Assembly: GCA_900548265.1 (NCBI GenBank)
Contig: URKG01000004.1
Coordinates: forward strand, 1-64,000
Origin: an uncultured Collinsella sp.
GTDB lineage: Bacteria > Actinomycetota > Coriobacteriia > Coriobacteriales > Coriobacteriaceae
Direction of reading: 5' to 3'
Length of the DNA stretch: 64,000 nucleotides
Shown: positions 16,988 through 24,823 of the stretch, piece by piece
Position numbering within the stretch: position 1 is the first letter of the stretch
How the letters are laid out: every line of letters starts with the position of its first letter
Program-made: the position numbers and the translations under genes
Notes under the pieces: model-generated
What the model was told of the DNA's origin: nothing
Seen by the model: only the letters and a program-made list of their open reading frames with translations
Databases searched by the model: none

Positions 16988-17093
16988 CCACTTAATCATT
17001 GCTCAGAAAAATCATTGGGAAATCGAGCGTGGCAAGCGGAGGTCTTCGGGGTATAAGACGGCTAATTGTATGCCGCCTATGAAAGGAACCCTC

Positions 17094-17636
17094 ATGCCCA
17101 GCGTTGCCGTTCTCGCCGCCGATGGCTTTGAAACTATTGAATGCTTGACCATGGTCGATGTCATGCGTCGCGGCGGCGTGCGTGCCACGCTCGTCTCGAT
17201 TATGCCCACGCGTGAGGTCGTAAGCTCGTTGCAGATCCCCGTGACCTGCGATGCGCTCTTTGATGAGATCAACTTTGACGAGTACGACTGCGTCGTGCTG
17301 CCCGGCGGCCTGCCCGGTGCCACCAACCTGCGCGCCGATCAGCGTGTCTGCGACGTGGTCTGCGAGTTCGCCGCGACCAAGCACGTCGCCGCCATCTGCG
17401 CCGCCCCGTTTATCCTGGGCGAGCTCGACCTGCTCGAGGGGCGCCACGCCACGTGCTTCCCTGGCTTTGAGAAAAGCTTCCCCGAAGGCGCCTATACCGG
17501 CGAGAAGGTCACGCAAGACGGCAACATCATCACTGCCAGCGGCATGGCACAGTCACTCCCCTTTGCATTGGAGCTGCTGCGCACGCTCGCCGGCGACAAG
17601 GCCGTCGGGAAGGTCGCCGAGGGCATCCAACTATGA
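17094..17636 (+). CDS. DJ-1/PfpI family protein
   Basis: 180 residues of the DJ-1/ThiJ/PfpI superfamily. The N-terminal VAVLAADGFETIECLTMVDVMRRGG has the conserved acidic residue (E of FETIE), and the nucleophile-elbow Cys is in VAAICAAPFIL. Close family members are glyoxalases, deglycases or redox-responsive chaperones; the exact activity here is unknown. The ATG at 17094 follows an AAAGGA site. The stop overlaps the maf start in an ATGA arrangement, so the two are translationally coupled. Confidence 0.88.
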   Translation: MPSVAVLAADGFETIECLTMVDVMRRGGVRATLVSIMPTREVVSSLQIPVTCDALFDEINFDEYDCVVLPGGLPGATNLRADQRVCDVVCEFAATKHVAAICAAPFILGELDLLEGRHATCFPGFEKSFPEGAYTGEKVTQDGNIITASGMAQSLPFALELLRTLAGDKAVGKVAEGIQL

Positions 17637-18214
17637 TTTTGGCTTCGCAATCGCCGCGCCGCATAGAGCTGATGCGCGAGGCAGGCTACAACATTCGCGT
17701 GATTCCCGCGGATATCGACGAAACGCCCTTTGATGGCGAGGCCCCGCTCACGCTTGTCGAGCGCTTGGCACGCGCCAAGGCGGCTGCCGTTGCTGCCGAG
17801 TATGCCGAGCCCAATGAGCTGACGGTCGCGGCCGACACCATCGTCACCTTTGACGGCAAGATTCTGGGCAAGCCGGCAACCGAGGACGAGGCGCGCACCA
17901 TGCTCCGTGAGCTTTCGGGGCGCACGCACCAGGTCGCAACCGGCGTCTGCATCGTTAAAGCCGGCGACGCTACAGCCCCGCATGCCGCCGAGAGCCTATC
18001 CTTTGTCGATGTGACCGACGTGACGTTCTACGAGCTCACCGACGAGCAGATCGAGCGCTACGTCGCCTCGGGTGAGCCCATGGACAAGGCCGGCGCCTAC
18101 GGCATTCAGGGCACAGGCGGACGCATGCTCGTGCACGATATTTCGGGCGACTTCTATAACGTGGTGGGCCTACCCATCGCCCGCGTCGCACGTACCATTC
18201 AAAAACTCTCGTAA
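17633..18214 (+). CDS. maf: Maf-family nucleotide pyrophosphatase
   Basis: 193-residue Maf/Ham1-fold house-cleaning pyrophosphatase that hydrolyses non-canonical or modified NTPs (dTTP/UTP or m7GTP types). Motifs are ILASQSPRRIELM (S-x-SPRR), VAADTIVTFDGKILGKP and the KP..EDEARTML block, then VATGVCIV and KAGAYGIQG. Its ATG overlaps the preceding DJ-1 gene by 4 bases. A hairpin terminator follows at 18223. Confidence 0.95.
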   Translation: MILASQSPRRIELMREAGYNIRVIPADIDETPFDGEAPLTLVERLARAKAAAVAAEYAEPNELTVAADTIVTFDGKILGKPATEDEARTMLRELSGRTHQVATGVCIVKAGDATAPHAAESLSFVDVTDVTFYELTDEQIERYVASGEPMDKAGAYGIQGTGGRMLVHDISGDFYNVVGLPIARVARTIQKLS

Positions 18215-18222
18215 TTGCATCT

Positions 18223-18245
18223 GGCGCTGGGTATCCCCCAGCGCC
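18223..18245 (+). terminator. Hairpin after maf
   Basis: Perfect 9-bp stem GGCGCTGGG/CCCAGCGCC followed by TACAATTTTG, 8 bases after the maf stop. Confidence 0.75.
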
Positions 18246-18315
18246 TACAATTTTGGCGTACCGTACGGATCCCGACCGGGCACAAGGCGCGGCGGAAAAC
18301 CGATAGGAGTTAAAC

Positions 18316-19317
18316 ATGGATACACTGCTCGAGGCCATTGACGTCTGCGATGTCGATGGCTTTTGCTTTGGCAACTATACGGACGAGGAGGCCGGCACCG
18401 GTTGCACCGTAATCGTGGCACCCGAGGGCGTCACCGGCGGCGTTGACGTACGCGGTGGCGCTCCCGCTTCGCGCGAGACCGACCTGCTGCGTCCCGAGAA
18501 CACCGTGGACAAGGTCCACGCCGTCTGCCTTTCGGGTGGATCGGCCTTTGGCCTCGAAGCTGCAAGCGGCGTCGCCCGCGAGCTCGAGAGCCGCTGCATC
18601 GGCCTTCCCGTCGGCCCCACGCAGGTGCCCATCGTGTGCTCCAGCTGCATCTTCGACCTCGCCTTTGGCGACCCCACCGTACGCCCCGACATTGAGGCCG
18701 GCATCGCCGCCGTGCGCGAGGCACTCGACCACACCCCCACCAAGCTCGAACAGGGCAACGTAGGCGCCGGCACGGGCGCTACCGTGGGTAAGCTCATGGG
18801 GCCTGCCACCTGCATGAAGGCCGGCCTTGGAGCTACTGCCGTGGCGCTCGGCCCCATCAAGGTGGGCGCCGTGGTCTCAGTCAACGCATGCGGCAACGTT
18901 GTCGACCCCTTCACCGGCGAGTGGATCGCCGGTATGCGCGCCGCAGCCGATAGCGACCAGATCGTCGACATGGAACTCGCAGCCTTTGCCGCCGCCGGAT
19001 CCATGCAGATGCCGCTCGACCGCACCAACACCACCATCAGCTGCATCGTCACCAACGTGGAACTCACTAAGGCACAAGCCACCAAGGTCTCCCAGATGGC
19101 CGCAGACGCCTACGCACACGCCATCCGTCCCACGCACACCACCAACGACGGCGACACCATCTACACCCTCGCCAGCGGCAAACTGGGCGCCCAGGCAAGC
19201 GCCGCCGTTCCCCTAGACCTGCTGGGCATGCTCGCCGTAAGGGCCCTGGAAACCGCCATCGTAAACGGAGCCAAAACCGCCAAAACCTCCCACGGAATCC
19301 CAGGTGCTGCGAAGTAA
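18316..19317 (+). CDS. P1-family (DmpA-like) peptidase
   Basis: 333 residues of the self-processing P1 peptidase family (MEROPS S58; L-aminopeptidase D-Ala-esterase/amidase DmpA, nylon oligomer hydrolase NylC). Seen motifs: VCLSGGSAFGLEAASGVARELE, the glycine-rich VGAGTGATVGKLMG, VNACGNVVDP, and TNTTISCIVTNVELTKAQA, where family members cleave to expose a new N-terminal Ser/Thr nucleophile. A GGAG site lies 8 bases before the ATG. It is a single gene with no signal peptide, so the enzyme is cytosolic. The substrate, probably small peptides or amides, is unknown. Confidence 0.85.
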   Translation: MDTLLEAIDVCDVDGFCFGNYTDEEAGTGCTVIVAPEGVTGGVDVRGGAPASRETDLLRPENTVDKVHAVCLSGGSAFGLEAASGVARELESRCIGLPVGPTQVPIVCSSCIFDLAFGDPTVRPDIEAGIAAVREALDHTPTKLEQGNVGAGTGATVGKLMGPATCMKAGLGATAVALGPIKVGAVVSVNACGNVVDPFTGEWIAGMRAAADSDQIVDMELAAFAAAGSMQMPLDRTNTTISCIVTNVELTKAQATKVSQMAADAYAHAIRPTHTTNDGDTIYTLASGKLGAQASAAVPLDLLGMLAVRALETAIVNGAKTAKTSHGIPGAAK

Positions 19318-19329
19318 TCTCACTCGACC

Positions 19330-19458
19330 GTCGGTCGGAGGCGGGCGGGCATTACGTTTGCTGCTCTACAGTCCTATGCAAGACGAAGGCCACATTAAGT
19401 GGCCTTCTTTGCATGCGGAACTCGCGACAAACGTAATGCCCGCCCGCCTCCGACCGAC
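19330..19458 (+). repeat. Family B structured palindromic element (copy 1), 31-bp perfect arms
   Basis: Outer arms 19330-19360 and 19428-19458 are perfect reverse complements over 31 bases. The inner part has the family B core ACAGTCCT, then an inner hairpin (ATGCAA..GAAGGCCAC, loop ATTAA, GTGGCCTTC..TTGCAT), then GCGGAACT. The gene-free gap 19318-19693 between two convergent genes holds this element, the copy at 19552-19661 and nothing else I recognise. Confidence 0.9.
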
Positions 19459-19551
19459 TACCAACTAATATTTTTTCAGCCCAGGCCCCTGTGTACCGCG
19501 CGTCGAAGATCTTCAAATTCAAATAACCTGACAATCGATTCTTATAGCAGA

Positions 19552-19661
19552 GGCCCCTTGGCCTTTAGTTTGATACAAGTTCCGCACGAGCCGGAAAGCA
19601 CTTAATGTGCTTTCCGTGCGAGCAGGACTGTTCGCAGTAGCAAACTAAAGGCCAAGGGGCC
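19552..19661 (-). repeat. Family B structured palindromic element (copy 2), 21-bp perfect arms
   Basis: Outer arms 19552-19572 and 19641-19661 are perfect over 21 bases and unrelated in sequence to those of copy 1. Read on the minus strand, the interior has the same core: ACAGTCCT, an inner hairpin with an ATTAA loop, GCGGAACT. A further 17-base inverted repeat surrounds it: 19506-19522 is the reverse complement of 19697-19713, the latter being the last codons of the glycosyltransferase gene. Confidence 0.88.
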
Positions 19662-19693
19662 CAGTCAACCTATCAGCAGCGATTACTCGGCAG

Positions 19694-20725
19694 CTAGTTG
19701 AATTTGAAGATCTTTGAGGCAAGACGGTATAGGCCGAGTGTGGTTTTGTCTCCGGCCCGTCCGCGCAGATTGGTGAAGAACCCGACCACGCCGTAGCGGG
19801 CACGACGATACATGCGCTCGTCGTAGGCCTTCAAATCATTCCACAGCGTCTTTAGGCGCTCGTCGGCGCAATCTTCCTCGGAAAGCTTGGTGAGCACTGA
19901 GCAGATCGCCATCATCATGGTGAAGTAGCCCATCATGTACGAGCGCAGACGAGACGACTCAACATCGCTGTACAGGTGGTACGACTCCATCATGATACGC
20001 GTAACACGGAACTGCTGGTCCAGACGCTTGACCATCGTGGCCTCGTTGACGCTCTGGCCCTCGCGACCGATAAAGTAGCGATAGAGGTCGATGTCGGCAT
20101 AGTACATGGTCTTGCAACGCGGCAGCGGCACGTAGGCGTAGATGTTGTCCACATAGAACGTGTGCGGCGGCATGGGAAGGTTGGACTCGCGCAGCACATC
20201 CGTGCGATAGCACAGGCTGTGCATGAGTAGGTTCTGGTCCGGGCGGAAATGACCGATCTGATCCCAGGAAAAAATCTTTTTGCGCGGCAGGGCAAATTTG
20301 TAGCCAATAGCGGTATGCGTTCCCTCGTAAACCTTCTCGTACACGTAGTTCGAGATAAACAGGTCAACGCGCTGGTCGCGCTCCTCAAAGCCGCGCAGAA
20401 TCGAAAGCATGGTCGAAAGAGCCGCAGCGTCGAGCCAGTCGTCCGAGTCGACGACCTTGTAGTAGGTGCCCTGTGCCTCGCGCAGACCCGAAAGAACGGC
20501 AATACCGTGGCCGCCGTTCTCCTGGTGTACCGCGCGAATGATACCGGGATAACGTGCCTCCCACTCGTCGGCCTTGGCGGCCGTCTCGTCCTTGGAGCCG
20601 TCGTCCACCACGATAATCTCGATATCGGTGGCGTAATTGCTCCCCTCCAAGATGGAGGTGATGCAATGGTCCATGTCCTTGGCGGCGTTATACGAGGGAA
20701 TACCGAATGTTATGACTTTATGCAT
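19694..20725 (-). CDS. Family 2 glycosyltransferase
   Basis: 343-residue GT-A fold glycosyltransferase. The N-terminus VITFGIPSYNAAKDMDHCI, the nucleotide-sugar site IEIIVVDDGSKDETA and the metal-binding VVDSDDWLDAAAL are typical of GT2 enzymes. No clear membrane segment is seen, so it is probably peripheral. The ATG at 20725 overlaps the 3' end of glf by 8 bases, indicating translational coupling and a shared role. With glf next door, transfer of galactofuranose or priming of a surface glycan is the best guess, by context only. Confidence 0.88.
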   Translation of the reverse strand: MHKVITFGIPSYNAAKDMDHCITSILEGSNYATDIEIIVVDDGSKDETAAKADEWEARYPGIIRAVHQENGGHGIAVLSGLREAQGTYYKVVDSDDWLDAAALSTMLSILRGFEERDQRVDLFISNYVYEKVYEGTHTAIGYKFALPRKKIFSWDQIGHFRPDQNLLMHSLCYRTDVLRESNLPMPPHTFYVDNIYAYVPLPRCKTMYYADIDLYRYFIGREGQSVNEATMVKRLDQQFRVTRIMMESYHLYSDVESSRLRSYMMGYFTMMMAICSVLTKLSEEDCADERLKTLWNDLKAYDERMYRRARYGVVGFFTNLRGRAGDKTTLGLYRLASKIFKFN

Positions 20726-21920
20726 GGCAGGCGATAATCTCATCCGAAAGATCGAGGGCAGAATTGGTCACGGCGTCCATATCGTAGTAACGATACTCGG
20801 CCAGACGACCCACCGGGTGGAAGTTCGTCAGGTTCTGGACGCGCTCAAGATAGCGCTCATAGAGCTCACGGTTCTCGGGTTCAAGAATGGCGTAGTACGG
20901 CGTCTCGCCCGAGCCGGGCGTATAGGCCTTGGAGTACTCCTTCATGATGGTGGTCTTGCCGGGCAGAACCTGACCGGTCATGTTCTTGAACTCGGTGATG
21001 CGCGTGTAGTCCTCGCTCGTGGTGTAGTTGACGGTGCCCACGGGCTGGAACTGGTCCATATCGAGCGTCTCGAACTTCATGTCGAGCGTGCGGTACGGTA
21101 GCGCACCCAAGTCGAGGTTGAACAGCTCGTCGAGTGGACCGGTGTAGACGATCTCGCCACCATAGACCTTGCCGTCGATCTTGACGGTAGTCTCGTCGAT
21201 TTCAAAGAGGTCACGGGCGTCCACGTCGCAGAACACGTCGATCAGGTCGTGGTCGAGCATGTGCTCAAAGAGCGCCGTGTAGCCCTCCTGCGGCATGCCC
21301 TGGAAGGGAGCTTGCGGGAAGTAGCGGTCATCATCGCCCACAAAGACGGGAACGCGGCCGGTGATCGAGGGGTCGATCTGATCGGGCGTCTGGCCCCACT
21401 GCTTCATGGTGTAATGCAAAAAGACGTTCTCGTAGACGTAATCGGCGACCTCGGCAAGATCCGGGTCGTTCTTCTTACGCAGCTCCATAATGGGCACCTT
21501 GACATCCTTGCCAAAGGTCTCCACGAGCTTCTGATACAGCTCCTCGCCGCGCTCGTCACCAAAGGCGAGCTTGAGACTCGCATGGTTGAAGGGCACGGGC
21601 ATAAGGGTACCGTTGATGTTGGCGAGCACCTTGTGCTGATAATCCGTCCACTTGGTAAAGCGCGACAGGAAATTGTGCACGCGCTCGTTAAAGGTGTGAT
21701 AGATATGCGGACCGTACTCGTGGATCAGGATTCCGGCCTCGTCAGTGCAGTCATAGGCATTGCCCGCAATGTGGCTACGGCGCTCCAAAACGGCAACACG
21801 ATAGCCGATGGTCTCGGCAAGACGGCGGGCGCAAACGGCACCGGCATATCCAGCACCGACGACAATCATGTCGTACGCGCCGGCGTTAAAGCCTTCAGGC
21901 AGGCCTGAGGTAATCTGCAT
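20718..21920 (-). CDS. glf: UDP-galactopyranose mutase
   Basis: 400-residue flavoenzyme converting UDP-galactopyranose to UDP-galactofuranose for cell-surface glycans. The FAD-binding loop is DMIVVGAGYAGAVCARRLAE, followed by HIAGNAYDCTDEAGILIHEYGPHIYHT and YHTFNERVHNFLSRF, a hallmark of Glf. The C-terminus contains PVGRLAEYRYYDMDA. A GGAG site precedes the ATG at 21920. It is the first gene of a two-gene unit with the GT2 gene and diverges from pta. Confidence 0.96.
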   Translation of the reverse strand: MQITSGLPEGFNAGAYDMIVVGAGYAGAVCARRLAETIGYRVAVLERRSHIAGNAYDCTDEAGILIHEYGPHIYHTFNERVHNFLSRFTKWTDYQHKVLANINGTLMPVPFNHASLKLAFGDERGEELYQKLVETFGKDVKVPIMELRKKNDPDLAEVADYVYENVFLHYTMKQWGQTPDQIDPSITGRVPVFVGDDDRYFPQAPFQGMPQEGYTALFEHMLDHDLIDVFCDVDARDLFEIDETTVKIDGKVYGGEIVYTGPLDELFNLDLGALPYRTLDMKFETLDMDQFQPVGTVNYTTSEDYTRITEFKNMTGQVLPGKTTIMKEYSKAYTPGSGETPYYAILEPENRELYERYLERVQNLTNFHPVGRLAEYRYYDMDAVTNSALDLSDEIIACHA

Positions 21921-22151
21921 CGATACTCCTTGTCAAAAGCCACGGGCTCGTTAGCTGGGCTTTTCTCGAACATTCTTCGAGACATATTTATCAGAGCGAT
22001 TATAGCGCTAATGCGTCCTATAATGAGCTTGCCACACAAGGAAAGCTCAAGCACCGCGGCGAACATAATTGAAAGGTAGACCCGCTAGCAGCGGGTTTAT
22101 TCGTGAACAGCCGGGCGCCTGGAGCTTAGCGAAACGCTTGTAAGGAGTAAC
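21921..22151 (+). promoter_or_regulatory. Divergent glf/pta promoter region
   Basis: A consensus -10 TATAAT lies at 22019-22024 on the plus strand; no clear -35 matches it. Between this and pta, a short hairpin ACCCGCTAGCAGCGGGT followed by TTATT (about 22080-22101) could act as a weak attenuator in the pta leader. Confidence 0.5.
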
Positions 22152-23132
22152 ATGAGCGATTTCCTAAACCGTATGAAGTCTGCCGCCAAGGCTGACCTTA
22201 AGACGATCGTCCTGCCCGAGGGCGAGGATCCGCGCACTATCGTCGCGGCCACCAAAATCATCGAGGAGGGCCTGGCAAAAATCGTCATCCTGGGCAACCC
22301 CGACGAGATCAACGTTCCCGGCGCTACCGTCATCGACCCGCGCAATGCCGAGAAGCACGAGGAGTACGCGCAGAAGTTTGCCGAGCTCCGCGCCAAGAAG
22401 GGCGTTACCATCGAGCAGGCTCGCGCCCAGGTGATGGACGCCACCTACTTTGGCACCATGATGGTCAAGATGGGCGATGCCGACGGCCTGGTCTCCGGCG
22501 CCTGCCACTCCACCGCCGACACCCTGCGCCCCGCGCTTCAGATCCTCAAGACCGCCCCGGGCACCAAGCTGGTCTCGGCCTTCTTCGTGATGTGCACCGA
22601 CACCCCGCAGTTCGGCACTGACGGCACGCTGATCTTCGCCGACTGCGGCCTCAACATCAACCCGTCCTCCGACGAGCTCTCCGAGATCGCCATCGCCTCC
22701 GCTCACTCCTGGTCCACCTTCATGGGCAACGTTGAGCCGCACGTGGCCATGCTCTCCTACTCCACCATGGGCTCCGCTGGCGGCGAGGTCGCCAAGAAGG
22801 TCCAGGAGGCTGTGAAGTTCTGCAAGGAGAAGGCTCCCGAGCTCGCCATCGACGGCGACCTGCAGCTCGATGCCGCTATTGTCCCCACCGTCGCCCAGCT
22901 CAAGGCTCCCGGCTCCTCCGTTGCCGGCAAGGCCAACGTGCTCGTGTTCCCCGACCTCGAGGCCGGCAACATCGGCTACAAGCTGGTCCAGCGCTTCGCC
23001 GGCGCCGACGCTTACGGCCCCATCCTGCAGGGCATCGCCAAGCCGGTCAACGACCTTTCGCGCGGTTGCTCTGCCGACGACATCGTGGGTGTCGTGGCCA
23101 TCACCGCCGTCCAGGCTCAGATGGCTGAGTAG
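22152..23132 (+). CDS. pta: Phosphate acetyltransferase
   Basis: 326-residue phosphotransacetylase that converts acetyl-CoA and phosphate to acetyl phosphate, feeding acetate kinase for ATP. Typical blocks: KTIVLPEGEDPRTIVAATKI, DADGLVSGACHSTADTLRPAL, and the C-terminal ANVLVFPDLEAGNIGYKLVQRFAG. Length fits the short, single-domain Pta class. AAGGAG precedes the ATG. It converges on ackA across a family B palindrome. Confidence 0.97.
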   Translation: MSDFLNRMKSAAKADLKTIVLPEGEDPRTIVAATKIIEEGLAKIVILGNPDEINVPGATVIDPRNAEKHEEYAQKFAELRAKKGVTIEQARAQVMDATYFGTMMVKMGDADGLVSGACHSTADTLRPALQILKTAPGTKLVSAFFVMCTDTPQFGTDGTLIFADCGLNINPSSDELSEIAIASAHSWSTFMGNVEPHVAMLSYSTMGSAGGEVAKKVQEAVKFCKEKAPELAIDGDLQLDAAIVPTVAQLKAPGSSVAGKANVLVFPDLEAGNIGYKLVQRFAGADAYGPILQGIAKPVNDLSRGCSADDIVGVVAITAVQAQMAE

Positions 23133-23147
23133 CGTACATATCCTCTC

Positions 23148-23274
23148 GGGACCCTACAGGGTAAAGCTCTGAAAACGTCCTCGGACATGCATGAAACCCC
23201 CGCTGCGCACTTCGTGCGGCGGGGGTTTCATGCGTCCTGCGGAAAGTTTTCAGAGCTTTACCCTGTAGGGTCCC
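23148..23274 (+). repeat. Family B structured palindromic element (copy 3), 29-bp perfect arms
   Basis: Outer arms 23148-23176 and 23246-23274 are perfect over 29 bases. Inside are GTCCT, a very stable hairpin (GCATGAAACCCCCGC type with a CGCAC-TTCG-TGCG tip) and GCGGAAA, matching the family B core. It lies 15 bases after the pta stop. The following 23275-23424 shows no gene. Confidence 0.88.
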
Positions 23275-23424
23275 TGCCGTCACATGGCATTCAGGGCATC
23301 TGGAGTGGACGGCGGCTTGGCTACGAGCTGGAGCTAAAAATCTGAATGGTCGGGTTCCGTTGCTGGAAGTGCAAGCGTTGCCGGCGATGGTCACTTTGGG
23401 ACTGGAATTTCCACCTGCTAGCAA

Positions 23425-23458
23425 AAAGGCCTCCGGAGCTGTTGCTCTGGAGGCCTTT
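23425..23458 (-). terminator. Terminator of the first acetate kinase gene
   Basis: Stem AAAGGCCTCC/GGAGGCCTTT with a 14-base loop; on the minus strand it ends in CCTTTTTGC. Located 23 bases after the ackA stop. Confidence 0.85.
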
Positions 23459-23480
23459 CGTTTACTTGCAAATGCGCGCC

Positions 23481-24659
23481 TTAGTTGTTCTTGGTCAGGC
23501 GCTCGACGTCGTGGGCGATCATGTATTCCTCGTCGGTGGGGATGACCATGACCGTGACGGCGGAACCGGCGGCACTGATGACCTGCGGGCCGTTGCCCAC
23601 GGCCTCGCGGTTCTTGTTGTTGTCGATGCGTACGCCCAGCCACTCAAAGCAGTCGCAGAAGGCCTTGCGGATCGACCAGTCGTTCTCGCCGATGCCGGCG
23701 GTAAAGGTGATGGTGTCCACGCCCGCCATGGAAGCGATCATGGAACCGGCCTGCTGCATGGCCTTATAGGCGAACATATCGAAGGCGAGCAGGCAGCGCT
23801 CGTCGCCCTCGGAGGCGCGCGTGCGGATGTCGCGGGCGTCGTTGGAGATGCCCGAGATGGCAAGCAGACCAGACTGCTTGTTCATCATGTCATCGACTTC
23901 CTGGTAGCTGTAGCCGCCCTCGCGCTGCAGGTAGCACACGGTGGCCGGGTCGATGGAACCACAACGGGTGCCCATCATCAGGCCATCGAGCGGCGTGAGA
24001 CCCATCGTGGTGTCGCGGCACACGCCGTCCTCGATAGCAGCGAGCGAAGCACCGTTGCCCAGATGGCACGAAAGCAGGCGGTGGCAGCGCGAACCCAGGA
24101 TCTCCTTGGCCATCATCCACTCATAGCGGTGGCTCGTGCCGTGGGCGCCGTACTTGCGCACGTGGTACTTGTCGCAAACGTCCTTGGGCAGCGCGTAGGT
24201 GTAGGCGACCTCGGGCATGGTCATGTGGAACGAGGTATCAAAGACGGCGACGTTGGGCAGCTCCGGATACTTCTCGCGGCAATACTCGATTGCTGCAGCC
24301 TCGCCGTAATTGTGCAGCGGAGCGAGCGGGGCCACCTCAAGGATCTTGGCCATGACCTCATCGTCGACGACTGCGGAATCATCGAAGTGCCAGCCGCCCT
24401 GAACGATGCGATGTCCAATGCCATCAATCGTAAAGTCGGTCTTCTCGAGCTCCTCGAGCACACGAGCGATAGCAGAGCGATGATCGGGGAAAGGGACCTC
24501 CTCGGTCTGCTTGGCGCCACCGTTCTCGGAGTGGCCAAAAATGCCCATGTCCGAACCGATACGTTCGCAGTTGCCCTTGGCGAAAACCTCGCGGGTAACG
24601 GTATCCAAAAGCTGATATTTAAGGCTTGAGCTGCCGGCGTTGACAACAAGTACGTTCAT
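23481..24659 (-). CDS. ackA: Acetate kinase, copy 1
   Basis: 392-residue acetate kinase (ASKHA fold) making ATP and acetate from acetyl phosphate. N-terminal MNVLVVNAGSSSLKYQLLD, VAVFDTSFHMTMPEVAYTYALP, the GAHGTSHRY signature and LSCHLGNGASLAAI are all diagnostic. The second copy lies immediately upstream on the same strand but is clearly diverged (for example the QTEEVPFPDHRSAIA region), so this is an old paralogue pair, unlike the arcA pair. Confidence 0.97.
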   Translation of the reverse strand: MNVLVVNAGSSSLKYQLLDTVTREVFAKGNCERIGSDMGIFGHSENGGAKQTEEVPFPDHRSAIARVLEELEKTDFTIDGIGHRIVQGGWHFDDSAVVDDEVMAKILEVAPLAPLHNYGEAAAIEYCREKYPELPNVAVFDTSFHMTMPEVAYTYALPKDVCDKYHVRKYGAHGTSHRYEWMMAKEILGSRCHRLLSCHLGNGASLAAIEDGVCRDTTMGLTPLDGLMMGTRCGSIDPATVCYLQREGGYSYQEVDDMMNKQSGLLAISGISNDARDIRTRASEGDERCLLAFDMFAYKAMQQAGSMIASMAGVDTITFTAGIGENDWSIRKAFCDCFEWLGVRIDNNKNREAVGNGPQVISAAGSAVTVMVIPTDEEYMIAHDVERLTKNN

Positions 24660-24725
24660 GAGACTCCTTTGCAGTGCAATACGGTCGACGCAGACCCCTT
24701 AAGGCGGCCGCATTTTAATAAGAAG

Positions 24726-24754
24726 TTATCACAACTTGATAAATAGCTATCAAG
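24726..24754 (-). promoter_or_regulatory. Inverted-repeat operator candidate upstream of ackA copy 1
   Basis: CTTGATA-AATAGC-TATCAAG (24735-24754) is a perfect 7-bp inverted repeat. It overlaps a second one, TTATC-ACAACTT-GATAA, just next to it. They lie about 70-95 bases upstream of the ackA copy 1 start in an otherwise featureless leader, where a repressor or activator could bind. Confidence 0.4.
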
Positions 24755-24777
24755 CATATCGCCCAACGAGCGCAAAA

Positions 24778-24812
24778 GAGGGGCCGAACGGCGCTCGGTC
24801 GTCCAGCCCCTC
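24778..24812 (-). terminator. Terminator of the second acetate kinase gene
   Basis: GAGGGGC/GCCCCTC stem with a 21-base loop, followed on the minus strand by CTCTTTTGCG. It sits 12 bases after the stop and separates the two acetate kinases transcriptionally. Confidence 0.75.
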
Positions 24813-24823
24813 CCCTCTTGCAA

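Noticed and set aside
17633..18214. Frameshifted or fused DJ-1/Maf gene
   Set aside because: The overlap is a normal ATGA stop-start junction between two complete genes.
19330..19661. CRISPR array or simple tandem repeats
   Set aside because: The repeats are inverted, not regularly spaced direct repeats, and there are no spacers or cas genes.
24735..24754. FNR/CRP-type box before an acetate kinase gene
   Set aside because: The half-sites TTGAT/ATCAA are 8 bases apart instead of the 4 needed for FNR, so I list it only as an unassigned inverted repeat.
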